The notes beneath the pieces are model-generated. The model was not told the DNA's origin, made no database searches, and was given only the letters and a program-made list of their open reading frames with translations. Both the position numbers and the translations under genes were made by a program. A DNA stretch of 64,000 nucleotides from Streptomyces sioyaensis (GTDB taxonomy: Bacteria > Actinomycetota > Actinomycetes > Streptomycetales > Streptomycetaceae), in the NCBI RefSeq assembly GCF_004122735.1, contig NZ_SDIF01000006.1:62001-126000 (forward strand). The letters run 5' to 3'. Of this stretch, positions 1-8,500 are shown piece by piece (the first letter of the stretch is position 1; every line of letters begins with the position of its first letter).

Positions 1-1606
1 GCCGGGCCTGAAGGACCTGCCGCTGGAAGAGCGGCTGCACCGCGCCATGGCTCACCGCCTCCTCGGTGAAGAGGTAGGCGGTGCCCATGAGCATGCCCAC
101 GGCCACGCCACGGGCGGTCAGCGGGGCGGCGAGCGCGGTGACCATCGCCGCGGACCGGGCGTCGTGGATCCCGCCGGCGAACAGCACCCGCAGCGTGTCG
201 CCCGCGGTGTCCTCGGCCGCGTCGAGGAACTCGGTGAGGACGGCGATCTGGGCTTCCCACAGCGCGAAACTGCTCCGCGGCCCGACATGACCGCCGCATT
301 CGGACCCCTCGAAGGCGAACTTGCGGACGCCGACGTCCAGGAACTGCCGCAGCACGCCGGGCGAGGGCACGTGGAGGAACGTGTCGATGCCGGCCTCTTC
401 GAGCGCGGTCGCCTGCGAGGGCCGGCCGCCCGCGATGATCGCGCAGGACGGCCGGAATTCCCGGATGATCTCCAGCTGTGCGGCCCTGGTGCGCTGCGGA
501 GCGAAGCCGAGCACCCCCACTCCCCAGGGCCGCCCGTCCAGTGCGGCACGCGTCTGCTCCAGCAGGGTGCGCGTCTGCTCCGGGCCGGCGAGCGCCAGCG
601 CCAAGAAGGGCAGCGCCCCGTCCTCGGCGACCGCCGCGGCGAACCCCGGCTGGTCACTGACCCGGGTCATCGGCCCCTGGGCGAGGGGGAGTTGGGTACC
701 CAGCGCCCGGCTCATCGCCGAACCGCCACGCAGCGCGTCGAGCGGCGCGTCCTCCCGCACCGCGTCGCACATGGCGGCGCTGACCGCACGGACCGCCCCA
801 CCGGCATCGCGCCACTGCTCGGCGAACCGGGAGGCGAGGAAGCCGTCCTGGCCGACGGGGAGCAGCTGCGTCCGCAGATCGCCGGCACCGAGCATGCCGG
901 CCACGTCCACCGGGTCGTCCGGAACCGCCGGTGCGTCCGGCCCCCGGCGCCACAGCACCCGGTGCCCGGCCACCACGACCGTCTCCGAACCGTCCAGGAT
1001 CCGCACGGCCGCGGCGACGTCCTCCGGGAGGCCGGACTCCGCCAGCAGGGCAAGCTGCGTATCGAGAACGACTCCCGCCGCGCCACCCACCACGGCGGCC
1101 GCGGCGGTGTGCGGCCCGATCCCGCCGCAGGCCCAGACCGGCAGCTCCAGCGCCGGGTCCGCCATCAGCTGCTGGAGGAGCACGAAGGTGCTCAACTCAC
1201 CGACCCGCCCGCCACTTTCACTGCCACGGGCGATCAGTCCGTGCGCACCGCCCCGAGCGGCCGCAAGCGCCTCCGCATGGCTCGTCACCTCGACGAGCAC
1301 CCGGTGCTCGGCGACGACGTCGTCCAGCCGCAGCGGCGCGTCCACGCCGAGCACCACCGTGTGTACGTCCCCGCCACTCACCAGGTCGGCCGCGGTGACG
1401 GCACACCCGGCGGCCACCCGCACCCCGAACGGCCTCGACACCCACTGCCGGACCGACTCCAGCGCCTCCCTGGCCCGCCTGTCCCCCTTGCCGAGATCGA
1501 GCACGCCGAGCCCCCCGGCCCGGCAGACGGCGGCGACGATTCTCGGATCGGGTTCCCCGAAAGGACTTATCCCCAAGACAGCATCAGCCAGACGCGCGGT
1601 GGTCAC
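1..1606 (-). CDS. Polyketide/PUFA-synthase-like protein, N-terminal nitronate monooxygenase-type domains (5' part only)
   Basis: Open from a GTG at 1606 (GGAG about 6 nt upstream) to the left edge, so about 535 N-terminal residues are visible and the C-terminus is missing. Two flavin-oxidoreductase-like (NMO/PfaD-type TIM barrel) segments are seen. The first half (about residues 1-290) is degenerate, with a GGIGPHTAAAAVVGGA motif near 165. The second begins near residue 300 with LPLAQGPMTRVSD, then GSECGGHVG near 436 (phosphate-binding for FMN) and LFAGGIH, and ends in GMLMGTAYLFTEEAV. From family memory, this tandem NMO head introduces very large type I PKS-like proteins in Streptomyces, with ketosynthase and other domains downstream. 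That downstream part is inference because it lies outside the window. A stand-alone nitronate monooxygenase is the alternative, but the length and duplicated barrel argue against it. Confidence 0.72.
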   Translation of the reverse strand, partial: MTTARLADAVLGISPFGEPDPRIVAAVCRAGGLGVLDLGKGDRRAREALESVRQWVSRPFGVRVAAGCAVTAADLVSGGDVHTVVLGVDAPLRLDDVVAEHRVLVEVTSHAEALAAARGGAHGLIARGSESGGRVGELSTFVLLQQLMADPALELPVWACGGIGPHTAAAAVVGGAAGVVLDTQLALLAESGLPEDVAAAVRILDGSETVVVAGHRVLWRRGPDAPAVPDDPVDVAGMLGAGDLRTQLLPVGQDGFLASRFAEQWRDAGGAVRAVSAAMCDAVREDAPLDALRGGSAMSRALGTQLPLAQGPMTRVSDQPGFAAAVAEDGALPFLALALAGPEQTRTLLEQTRAALDGRPWGVGVLGFAPQRTRAAQLEIIREFRPSCAIIAGGRPSQATALEEAGIDTFLHVPSPGVLRQFLDVGVRKFAFEGSECGGHVGPRSSFALWEAQIAVLTEFLDAAEDTAGDTLRVLFAGGIHDARSAAMVTALAAPLTARGVAVGMLMGTAYLFTEEAVSHGAVQPLFQRQVLQAR

Positions 1607-2057
1607 AGAAGCTCCGAAGAATGTGGGCACAGGAGATACACGCAGCTGCCGGGCCACAAATCCCGAGTGCCTGCGGTGCGGTGGTCAACAACAGCCTCAG
1701 CAGGCCGCCGCTCGCACGTCAACGAACACCGCGGAAGTACGTGGTCGGCCACGCCGTAGATTGCGGTAATCACTAGACTTTCGGCCGCGTGGCGACGCCG
1801 GGGAAGTCAGCGGGAAGACCGTGGGAAACGAGGACGGCCCTCCCCTCGGCCCGACCCCCGTCGGCCGACCCGCTCACCTTCGGCTCACGCCCCACTCACG
1901 CTCCGCTCAAGTCCCTTGTGGCGGCGGCAAGATGACCACGACCGGCGTCGCCGAGCGTGCCTGGCCGCCGGTGGTTGCCCGTCATCGGACGCGCCCCAGG
2001 GCCGTCACCGCCGTTTCCCGGCCGGCCGGGAAACGTGGAAGATCGGGCAAGGGCTCC
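1607..2057. other. Intergenic region between PKS-like gene and asnB
   Basis: No convincing gene. Reading leftward, a TTGACC at 1683-1688 lies 17 nt from a weak -10 candidate at 1660-1665 and could serve the PKS-like gene. The right part holds a 24-bp palindrome, listed separately. Confidence 0.4.
2012..2035 (-). terminator. Perfect 24-bp palindrome downstream of asnB
   Basis: Two 12-nt arms starting CGTTTCCCGGCC are exactly complementary with no spacer, 22 nt after the asnB stop. Position and strength suggest a hairpin terminator. There is no clear U-tract, and a dimeric protein operator is possible. Confidence 0.5.
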
Positions 2058-3884
2058 TCAGAGGGCGAGTTCGGGCCGGTGGTGGTCCAGCCACAGCGCC
2101 AGGTCGACGACGCGTTCCAGGCGGAGGCGGTGGCCCCACTCCAAGCGGTCCGGCGGGGTGTCGAGGCTGGGCTTGATGCGGGTCTCGTCGGCCAGCGCCC
2201 GGACCTGCTCGACGGCCAGGGCCTCGCGGGCCAGGTCCTGCAGGCCGCGGTTGTAGTCGGGGTGGTGGGTGGCCGGATAGTGGTTCTTGGGCCGGTGCAG
2301 CACGGAGTGCGGAGCGAGTCCGGCACCGGCGGCGCGCAGCAGGCTCTTCTCCCGGCCGTCGAAGCTCTTCAGCGCCCAGGGCGCGGCGAAGGCGTACGCG
2401 ACCAGGCGGTGGTCGCAGTAGGGGACGCGGACCTCCAGGCCCTGGGCCATGCTCAACCGGTCCTTGCGGTGCAGCAGCTGGCGCAGCCAGCGGGTCAGTG
2501 ACACGTGCTGCATCTCGCGTTGCCGGTGCTCGGCGGGGGTTTCGTCGTCCCGGTGCGGTACGGCGGCCAGCGCGCCGGTATAGGTGTCCCGGCGGAACTC
2601 CTCCATGCGCAGGCCGAGTTCCGGGTTGAGCGGCATCGCGGCCTCGTCACCGGTGACGAGCAGCCAGGGGAAGGTTGCTGCGTGCAGCGCCTTCGGGGAG
2701 TGGAACCAGGGATAACCGCCGAAGACCTCGTCCGCCGCCTCGCCCGAGAGGGCCACCGTGGAGTGCTTGCGGATCTCGCCGAAGAGCAGATACAGGGAGG
2801 TGTCCATGTCGCCGACACCGATCGGTGAGTCCCGCGCCACGACGACCGCCTTGCGGTGCTCGGGGTCGAGCAGGGCGCGCGGGTCGAGGACGACCGTGCT
2901 GTGGTCGGTGCCGATGAACGCGCCGGCCTCGGTGGCGTACGGGGTGTCGTGGCCGGTGCGCAGCACGTCGCCGGTGAACCGCTCGGCCTGGTCGCTGTAG
3001 TCGACGGCGTACGAGCGGATGCGGGCGTCTGGGCCTTCGCGCAGCCGGAGTTCGTCGGCGAGCAGCGCGGTCAGGACCGTGGAGTCGAGGCCACCGGACA
3101 GCAGGCTGCACAGCGGGACATCGGCCTCCAGCTGGCCGCGGGCGGCCGTCCCGACCAGCTCACGGACGTGGGCGACGGCCGTGTCCTGGTCGTCGTCGTG
3201 GAGCTCGGCCGCCAGCTGCCAGTAGCGGCGTTCGCGGATGCCGTCGCGGTCCAGGACGAGCAGGCCGCCGGGCTCCACCTCCCGCACACCGGACCACACC
3301 GTCGGCCCGGTGTTGAAGAGCAGGCTGTAGGCCTCCCGCAGCCCGTCGGCGTCCACCCGTGGCCGTATCTCCGGGTGGGCGAACAGCGCCTTCGGCTCGG
3401 AGGCGAAGGCCAGGCCGCCCTCGACGGCGGCCCAGAACAGCGGCTTGACACCGAGGCGATCGCGTACCAGCAGCAGCCGCTGGGCACGCTCGTCCCACAC
3501 CGCGAAAGCGAACATGCCCTCCAAGTGGTCGGCGAGGTCCTCCCCCCACTCGGCGTAGGCGCGCAGCACCACCTCGGTATCACTCCGCGTGCGGAAGGTG
3601 TGCCCTCGGCCGCGCAGTTCGGCGCGCAGCTGGTGATGGTTGTACACCTCGCCGCTGTAGCTGAGAACGACGGTCGGCCGGTCGGGCCGGTCGGTCATCG
3701 GCTGCCCGCCGCCGGCCGGATCGATGACGGCCAGGCGGCGGTGGCCGAGCGCGGCGTGCTCGCCGAGCCAGACGCCACCCGCGTCGGGGCCGCGCGGGGT
3801 GAGGGTGGCCGTCATGGCCTCGATGACCGCGGCCTGGGTGCGGGCGTCGTGAGGGAACGACGCCCAGCCGGTGATTCCGCACAT
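2058..3884 (-). CDS. asnB: Asparagine synthase (glutamine-hydrolysing) / AsnB-type amidotransferase
   Basis: A 608-aa two-domain enzyme. It starts MCGITG, so Cys2 becomes the N-terminal nucleophile of the class II (Ntn) glutaminase domain (about 1-200); GHRRLAVID near 47 and YNHHQL follow. The synthetase half has the PP-loop SGGLDST near residue 262 and a GEAADEVFGGYPW segment, which together bind ATP and the acyl-AMP intermediate. It is expected to transfer Gln-derived ammonia to aspartate or to another carboxylate in the cytoplasm. It starts 16 nt after the MFS exporter gene with AGGAG before the ATG, so the two are probably cotranscribed. Beside an exporter and a PKS-like gene, a pathway-specific amide-forming role (as for OxyD in oxytetracycline synthesis) is as likely as housekeeping asparagine supply. 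The substrate cannot be read from sequence. Confidence 0.88.
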   Translation of the reverse strand: MCGITGWASFPHDARTQAAVIEAMTATLTPRGPDAGGVWLGEHAALGHRRLAVIDPAGGGQPMTDRPDRPTVVLSYSGEVYNHHQLRAELRGRGHTFRTRSDTEVVLRAYAEWGEDLADHLEGMFAFAVWDERAQRLLLVRDRLGVKPLFWAAVEGGLAFASEPKALFAHPEIRPRVDADGLREAYSLLFNTGPTVWSGVREVEPGGLLVLDRDGIRERRYWQLAAELHDDDQDTAVAHVRELVGTAARGQLEADVPLCSLLSGGLDSTVLTALLADELRLREGPDARIRSYAVDYSDQAERFTGDVLRTGHDTPYATEAGAFIGTDHSTVVLDPRALLDPEHRKAVVVARDSPIGVGDMDTSLYLLFGEIRKHSTVALSGEAADEVFGGYPWFHSPKALHAATFPWLLVTGDEAAMPLNPELGLRMEEFRRDTYTGALAAVPHRDDETPAEHRQREMQHVSLTRWLRQLLHRKDRLSMAQGLEVRVPYCDHRLVAYAFAAPWALKSFDGREKSLLRAAGAGLAPHSVLHRPKNHYPATHHPDYNRGLQDLAREALAVEQVRALADETRIKPSLDTPPDRLEWGHRLRLERVVDLALWLDHHRPELAL

Positions 3885-3900
3885 GCGGGTGACTCCTGGA

Positions 3901-5352
3901 TCAGTCGTGGACGGCGGGCGCCGCGTCGGTGGTCTTCTCCGGCAGAGGTGCGGGCCCTCTCCCGGTCAGTGCGAGCAGGGGTACGGCGAGACAGGCGGCG
4001 GTGGCGGCCAGCACGAGCCCGGCCCGTACGCCCGCGCCGGATCCGCCCAGTCCCCAGGCGGCGGTGGCCAGGGCGGGGCCGAGGGTGAAGCCGAGACTGC
4101 GGGCGAACTGCACCGTGGACCCGACGGTCGCGGCCCGGTCCGGCGGGGCGGCGCTCATGACCAGAGCCTGGGTGGGACCGCCGTTCAGCCCCAGCCCGAA
4201 GCCCGCCAGCGCCAGCCGCCAGGCCACGTCCGGCGGTGACCAGCCGTCGCCCAGCGGGACCAGCAGGAGCAGACCGGCCGCGGTGAGGGCGGCGCCGGCG
4301 ACCGCGACCGTCCGGGCGCCGATGGGGGTCCCCCCTGCTCGTCGAGCGGAGCCGAGAGCTTGGGGGAGGTCGGCGAGGCGCCCGCCGAGCGGCCCGGCCA
4401 GGCCCATGCCGAGGGGGAAGGCGAGCACGGTCAGCCCGGTCGTGGTGGCGCTGACCCCGTCGTCCCGCTGGAGATGCAGGGCGACCACGTAGTGCATGGC
4501 GGCGAACCCGGTGGCGAGAGCCAGCACCGCACCGTGGGCCCGGAACAGCCCCGCGGACCGGAGGAGACCGACCGCCGGCCGACCGCCCGGACCGCGCAGC
4601 CACCACCAGAGCGTCGGGACGGCCGCGCCGGCGAGCACCAGCCACGACGGGCGGCCCACTGCCAGGGTCAGGGCGAGCAGCAGGACCGCCACCCCCGCGG
4701 CCACCAGCAGTGCGTCCCCCACCAACCGCAGGTCGGGCCGGCGCAACCCGCCGTCCCGCGGCATGGCCCGCCACACGATGACGAGGGCGAGCAGACAGAA
4801 GGGGATTTTCACCAGGAACACCGACCACCAGCCCCAGTGGTCCAGCAGCAGACCGCCGACGGCGGGTCCGGTCACCGCGCCCAGCGGCCCCAGCGTGGCC
4901 GGCACACTCATCGCCCGTCCGCGCAGCTCCGGTCGTACGGACCGGATCGCGAGCACCGGCATCAGCACGAACAGCACCGCCCCGCACGCCCCCTGCATCA
5001 GCCGGGCGGCGATCAGCCAGGCCATCCAGGGCGCCGCGGCCGCCAGGGCGCTGCACAGGCCGAAGCCGCAGGTCGCGGCCAGCACGGCGGACCGCAGCCC
5101 CCCTCCGTCGAGCCACCGGCCGACGGGCAACAGCAAGGCCACCACCGGCAGTTGATATCCCAGCACCGCCCACTGGGCAGTGGCGGTCGACACGTGCAGC
5201 CCGTCGGCAAGATCCGCCAGCGCCACATTGACGATGTTCATGTCGAGCATCGCCACGAACGCCAGCACACCCGCCGCCACGACCAGCGACCAGCGGTCCT
5301 CCCCGACGCGTATGTGACCGGACCGTCCCACACGGGAACCGTCGTCTGTCAC
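3901..5352 (-). CDS. MFS drug:H+ antiporter, DHA2 (EmrB/QacA) type
   Basis: A 483-aa polytopic membrane protein starting at GTG after a GGGGGCAAG purine run. The first membrane helix carries LDMNIVNVAL, the hallmark of DHA2 exporters, followed by many hydrophobic segments consistent with about 14 helices. The probable role is proton-driven efflux of a hydrophobic or amphiphilic compound. As first gene of a unit with asnB and near the PKS-like gene, it may export or give resistance to the local product. Around residues 328-343 the chain reads PQALGSARRAGGTP, encoded by an inserted palindromic repeat that is listed separately; it would fall in a loop. Substrate is unknown. Confidence 0.85.
   Translation of the reverse strand: MTDDGSRVGRSGHIRVGEDRWSLVVAAGVLAFVAMLDMNIVNVALADLADGLHVSTATAQWAVLGYQLPVVALLLPVGRWLDGGGLRSAVLAATCGFGLCSALAAAAPWMAWLIAARLMQGACGAVLFVLMPVLAIRSVRPELRGRAMSVPATLGPLGAVTGPAVGGLLLDHWGWWSVFLVKIPFCLLALVIVWRAMPRDGGLRRPDLRLVGDALLVAAGVAVLLLALTLAVGRPSWLVLAGAAVPTLWWWLRGPGGRPAVGLLRSAGLFRAHGAVLALATGFAAMHYVVALHLQRDDGVSATTTGLTVLAFPLGMGLAGPLGGRLADLPQALGSARRAGGTPIGARTVAVAGAALTAAGLLLLVPLGDGWSPPDVAWRLALAGFGLGLNGGPTQALVMSAAPPDRAATVGSTVQFARSLGFTLGPALATAAWGLGGSGAGVRAGLVLAATAACLAVPLLALTGRGPAPLPEKTTDAAPAVHD
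4323..4368. repeat. Dispersed palindromic repeat inserted in frame in the MFS gene
   Basis: Begins TGGGGGTCCCCCCTGCTCG and ends with GAGAGCTTGGGGGAG, with partly complementary halves. From memory, closely similar GC-rich palindromes are scattered in many Streptomyces genomes, usually between genes. Here it lies inside the exporter coding frame and adds about 15 residues without a stop. Confidence 0.55.
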
Positions 5353-5487
5353 CTTGCCCCCTCACCGTCACGAGCGGGCTGCCGGACGGCAACCTCCCCT
5401 CATGAGTCGAGAGGAATCCGGGGCGAGTTCCCGGCCGTACCCGGAAAAGACCTCACCCCCACCGCTCCCCCGGGCTACGCCCGCCGC

Positions 5488-5679
5488 TCAGCGGATCCCC
5501 AACTCCGCGAGTACCCGGCGCTGACTCGGCGTCGGCTCGGCCGGGAAGTAGAGGTAGCACCCACTGCCGCTGACGACCTTGCTCTGGGCGTTCTTGCGCT
5601 TGGTCCGCAGCCAGATGTTCTCGAACTGGGAGGCCGGCAGACAGCAGACGCCGGAGGCGATGACAAACATGCAGGTCAA
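5488..5679 (-). pseudogene. Displaced 3' end of C39-like peptidase gene (duplicate)
   Basis: A 63-codon open frame whose last ~47 codons (5488-5629) match the C-terminus of the intact peptidase at 9135-10550, including KRKNAQ, YLYFPAEPTPSQ and the terminal AELGIR-stop. By hand alignment 133 of 142 nt match 9135-9282, with one 6-nt gap. Homology ends abruptly at 5629 and the upstream 16 codons are unrelated. It lacks the catalytic part and cannot be a working peptidase. It is best read as the gene end displaced or supplied by an integrating element. Confidence 0.75.
5520..5560. repeat. Left 41-bp identical core (candidate attachment site)
   Basis: A 41-nt block beginning GCTGACTCGGCGTCGGCTCG is identical to 9167-9207 and is in the same orientation. 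The two copies bracket a 3.6-kb interval that contains an integrase stump directly beside the right copy, the layout expected of attL and attR. Confidence 0.55.
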
Positions 5680-5969
5680 CGGCTCGGGCTCGTTCGTCTA
5701 GAACGAGCCCGAGCCGGACCGTGCTGAGTTCGTGCTGACTTCCGCTGCCGCCCCTTCCGGTCCGTTCGGGGGCGTTGTGCTGGTTCGGTGCTGGCTTCTG
5801 GCGCCCACATCCCGCACATCGGCCGGCGCTACCTCGAAGCTGCGAGCAACGAGAAGGTCACCGCGGACCAGGTGTCAGCCGCGCACCCGGCGGTGAAGGC
5901 TGGAGCGCAGCGGATCGTCGAGGAGAGACGGCTAATACTGCAACGGTAGAAAGTGGCGGAGGTCGTGCG

Positions 5970-6344
5970 CTACCGCTGGGCGGAGCATGTCACCGGCTGG
6001 CCTGCTGCTCCCTTCTTTTGGTCCAGAACGCGGTCGTCGCCTTCCTGCAGGAGGCAGTGCGCCACGCCTTTGCCAGTAGGTACGACCTTGAGGCGTGGAG
6101 TGTGGCCGCCGTCCTCATGGGTGCTCCATGTGGCTCCGCTCACCTTGGCCGGCATGCTTACCGCGCCGTTGAGCCCATCGATGTAGTCGTGCCTGACGGA
6201 TTGCAGCTTGCCTCCTTCGGTCCAGGCTTTGTACGTCACGTCGGGACTCTTGGCACCGCAAGCCGTCAGGAGTCCGCAGGCAACAGCCAGCCCCGCCATC
6301 GTGGTGATGAGCTTCGTGGCTGCTGGTATGGGGAATGTGGGCAT
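5970..6344 (-). CDS. Small secreted lipoprotein, function unknown
   Basis: A 124-aa protein. The ATG at 6344 is preceded by GAGAGG at 8 nt. Upstream in-frame codons are arginine/proline-rich and look non-coding. The N-terminus has a hydrophobic stretch ending in the lipobox LTAC, so cleavage before Cys29 and lipid anchoring on the outer face of the membrane are expected. The mature part (SPDVTYKAWTEGGKLQSVRH) resembles the small MmpS/DUF-type actinobacterial lipoproteins only loosely, and no catalytic motif is seen. It lies 20 nt downstream of the flavoprotein gene on the same strand, inside the degenerate island. Confidence 0.7.
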   Translation of the reverse strand: MPTFPIPAATKLITTMAGLAVACGLLTACGAKSPDVTYKAWTEGGKLQSVRHDYIDGLNGAVSMPAKVSGATWSTHEDGGHTPRLKVVPTGKGVAHCLLQEGDDRVLDQKKGAAGQPVTCSAQR

Positions 6345-6364
6345 GACGTGGCCTCTCAGCGAGT

Positions 6365-7552
6365 TCACTTGGGTGTGGGGTCGGGGAAGGATCTGTCGCC
6401 GAAGAGGACTCGGCTTGCCGCGGCCCGGCCGAACGGTGTGCGTAGCAGGGTGAATCCCGCTGCTGCTGTGGCAGGCGTCCGTACGTGGGCCAATGCCCGG
6501 CGCAGCATGAGTCGTCCGCGGAAGTGGGGGCGGAGCGCGGCTCCGTCGTAGTGGGCCATCGTGTCCGGATTTCCGGTGCGCAGTGCGTCGTCGAGGACCT
6601 CGGCTGCGAGTTGCGACTGCCGTAGGCACGGGTCCAGGCCGCCGGCAGTGAGGGGGGAGACCGCGCCTGCTGCATCCCCCACGAGAAGCCCGTCGGCGCA
6701 GCTGATCCGGCGCAGCAGGCCGCCGACGGGTATGGGGCCTGCGCGCCGCTCCACCGTTTCGGGACGTTCGATGCCGGTCAGTCCGGGCGCTGAGGCGCTG
6801 AACTGCTCCATCGCACGGCGAAGACCGTCTGGGTAGCGGTCGGCGTAGCCTGCGACTCCGACGTGGGCGTGTTGCCCGTCGTTGATTACCCAGGCCAGGT
6901 AGCCGGGGGCGAGTGAGGGGTCGAGTACGCAGTGGAATGTCGGTGGCTGGTCGCTTCCGGGTAGTTCGAAGACCTCTTCGGCGCCGACGATCAGGTGGTG
7001 GTTGCGGTCGAGAGCGAGGTCGCGGGCGACTCTTGAGCGGGCCCCGTCGGCGCCGACGATGAAGCGGGCCCGGACCGTGGTCGGTCCGTCGCGACCGGCT
7101 AGGTGGAAGGTGTTGCCCTGCCGGCCGGCGTAGCGCGTGCCCAGTGCGATGCGTACGCCGGCGTCGACCGCGGTGGCGGCCGTCGCTTCGTAGAGTGGCG
7201 CCATGTCGCCCACCCGGTATTCGTCGCGGGGGCTGGTGAGGCTGACCGGGCGGCGCAGGTCAGGGGGGTAGAGGACCACGCGTCGGATCGGTGGTCCGAG
7301 GCAGTCAGGGGGCAGCGGGAAGTCGTCGAGTGTCTTCCGTACGAAGATTCCTGTGGTGCGGATCGCGCCGGCAAGGCTCGTTCGGCGTTCGACCAGGAGC
7401 ACTTCGTGGCCTTGTCGGGCGAGGAGTGTGGCGGTGTTGAGTCCGGCCAGGCCGGCCCCGACCACCAGTACGTCGGCACTGTCTGTGCCCCCGAGGCGGC
7501 AAGAGAGGCGTGCTGTCGTCATGTCTGCTCTGTTCGTTGTGGAGTCCGTCAT
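6365..7552 (-). CDS. FAD-dependent oxidoreductase, geranylgeranyl-reductase-like
   Basis: A 395-aa flavoprotein. A Rossmann FAD-binding motif (VVGAGLAGLNTA) lies near residue 30 and an acidic ribose-binding ERR about 20 residues on. FIVGADGARS follows in the middle. The late FAD motif GLLVGDAAGAVSPLTAGG lies near 290. This order fits the COG0644 group (geranylgeranyl reductases, PHBH-like monooxygenases), cytoplasmic or membrane-associated. The substrate may be a polyprenyl chain or an aromatic small molecule; nothing in the sequence decides this. It precedes the lipoprotein gene by 20 nt and may form an operon with it. Codons in this stretch use more A/T third bases than the neighbouring core genes, consistent with acquired DNA. 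Confidence 0.75.
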   Translation of the reverse strand: MTDSTTNRADMTTARLSCRLGGTDSADVLVVGAGLAGLNTATLLARQGHEVLLVERRTSLAGAIRTTGIFVRKTLDDFPLPPDCLGPPIRRVVLYPPDLRRPVSLTSPRDEYRVGDMAPLYEATAATAVDAGVRIALGTRYAGRQGNTFHLAGRDGPTTVRARFIVGADGARSRVARDLALDRNHHLIVGAEEVFELPGSDQPPTFHCVLDPSLAPGYLAWVINDGQHAHVGVAGYADRYPDGLRRAMEQFSASAPGLTGIERPETVERRAGPIPVGGLLRRISCADGLLVGDAAGAVSPLTAGGLDPCLRQSQLAAEVLDDALRTGNPDTMAHYDGAALRPHFRGRLMLRRALAHVRTPATAAAGFTLLRTPFGRAAASRVLFGDRSFPDPTPK

Positions 7553-7727
7553 CGGTGCGTGCGGCGCGAGGCAGGCGCCGACCGGCGGCGGGCACTACGG
7601 CCAAGTCCGTGCCGGGATGAGGTGTGCGGACGTCGTCGTCAGGTCGTCACTCGGGAGTTTGCTGAAGATCAGGCGGAGCGGGTCGCGCAGCAGGGATGGT
7701 CGATGGCGTCGCGCCTCGTGATCGTGG

Positions 7728-8003
7728 TCACCGCGGCGGGGAGCCGGCTGGGACGGATGCTCCGGATTCGTGCGCAGCCCTGTCCCTGTCACCGGGATCA
7801 TCGGGCGCCCAGCGCAGCAGGTCTCCGGGCTGGCACTCAAGCACCTCGCACAGCGCGGCGAGCGTGGTGAAGCGCACCGCCTTGGCCCGGCCGTTCTTGA
7901 GCACCGCCAGGTTGGCGGGTGTGATCCCCACGCGGTCCGCCAGTTCGCCCACGGACATCTTCCGCTTGGCCAGCATCACATCGATGTCGACGGCGATCGG
8001 CAT
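7728..8003 (-). CDS. XRE-type HTH regulator, partner of DUF2975 protein
   Basis: A 91-aa protein starting MPIAVDIDVMLAKRKMS. A helix-turn-helix covers about residues 12-60 (VGELADRVGITPANLAVLKN), followed by LAALCEVLECQPGDLLRW, the classic end of the YozG-like XRE domain. Its ATG overlaps the stop of the upstream membrane-protein gene (TGATG), so the two are translationally coupled. In the family this pair behaves as a membrane protein with a cognate repressor. The ligand and target genes are unknown; it probably regulates its own operon. Confidence 0.8.
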   Translation of the reverse strand: MPIAVDIDVMLAKRKMSVGELADRVGITPANLAVLKNGRAKAVRFTTLAALCEVLECQPGDLLRWAPDDPGDRDRAAHESGASVPAGSPPR

Positions 8004-8500
8004 CAGATCACCTCGGCCAACTCGGCCCCCAGCTGCGACGCCTCGACGTCGCGTGCGACGGCTTGTGCGAGCAGCATCCGCAGCACGAGCACGATGAGTG
8101 CGTTCCCGAAGATCGCCAGGCTGACCCCGCCCAGCAGGGCCACAACGCCCGGGGGAACGACATCGCCAGGCGCCAGGACCGCCCCGAGCGCGAGAACCAG
8201 GAGCGAGGCCGCCACGAACGCGCCCATCACGAGATGGACGTAGCGGAATGCGGCGTGGGAGAACACAGTTCCGCGTTGCGCCATCGTCACCAGCCGCCAC
8301 ACGCAGACCAGGACCACCTGAACCGTCACGACACCCAGGACCATGATCACGAGGACCGGAGTGCGGCGGTCCACAAGGATGCTCTCCTCCATAGCGCCCG
8401 TCAGCATTGCCACCATCACCGCCTGGGCGGAGACCGCCCCAGCGTGCAGAGCCACCATCACGGCGCGCAGCGCGAGCACTGTCAGCTTTCCCAATGCCAC
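8003..8500 (-). CDS. DUF2975 family membrane protein
   Basis: A 165-aa protein with four hydrophobic segments (about 5-30, 45-70, 90-110 and 118-145) and a polar C-terminus, matching the length and layout of DUF2975 proteins. The conserved FSHAAFRYVH segment lies between helices 2 and 3. It sits in the cytoplasmic membrane. The coupled XRE gene directly downstream is the usual companion. The biochemical function of the family is not established; a role in sensing or in controlling the regulator is inference. Confidence 0.75.
   Translation of the reverse strand: MALGKLTVLALRAVMVALHAGAVSAQAVMVAMLTGAMEESILVDRRTPVLVIMVLGVVTVQVVLVCVWRLVTMAQRGTVFSHAAFRYVHLVMGAFVAASLLVLALGAVLAPGDVVPPGVVALLGGVSLAIFGNALIVLVLRMLLAQAVARDVEASQLGAELAEVI

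Larger units (their letters stand above)
5353..5969. other. Gene-poor stretch at left end of degenerate island
   Basis: Holds the displaced peptidase 3' end (5488-5679) and, on the plus strand, an open tail of about 50 codons ending at TAG 5947-5949 (HIPHIGRRYLEAASNEK). That tail reads like the remnant of a real protein but has no start and no family I recognise. No intact gene is seen. Confidence 0.4.

Noticed and set aside
5953..6551. Plus-strand open frames opposite the lipoprotein and flavoprotein genes
   Set aside because: The minus strand gives a clear lipobox protein and FAD enzyme; the plus-strand translations have no recognisable motif.
7595..7840. Small minus-strand open frame overlapping the XRE gene end
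   Set aside because: Arg/Pro-rich, overlaps the regulator in another frame, no ribosome site.
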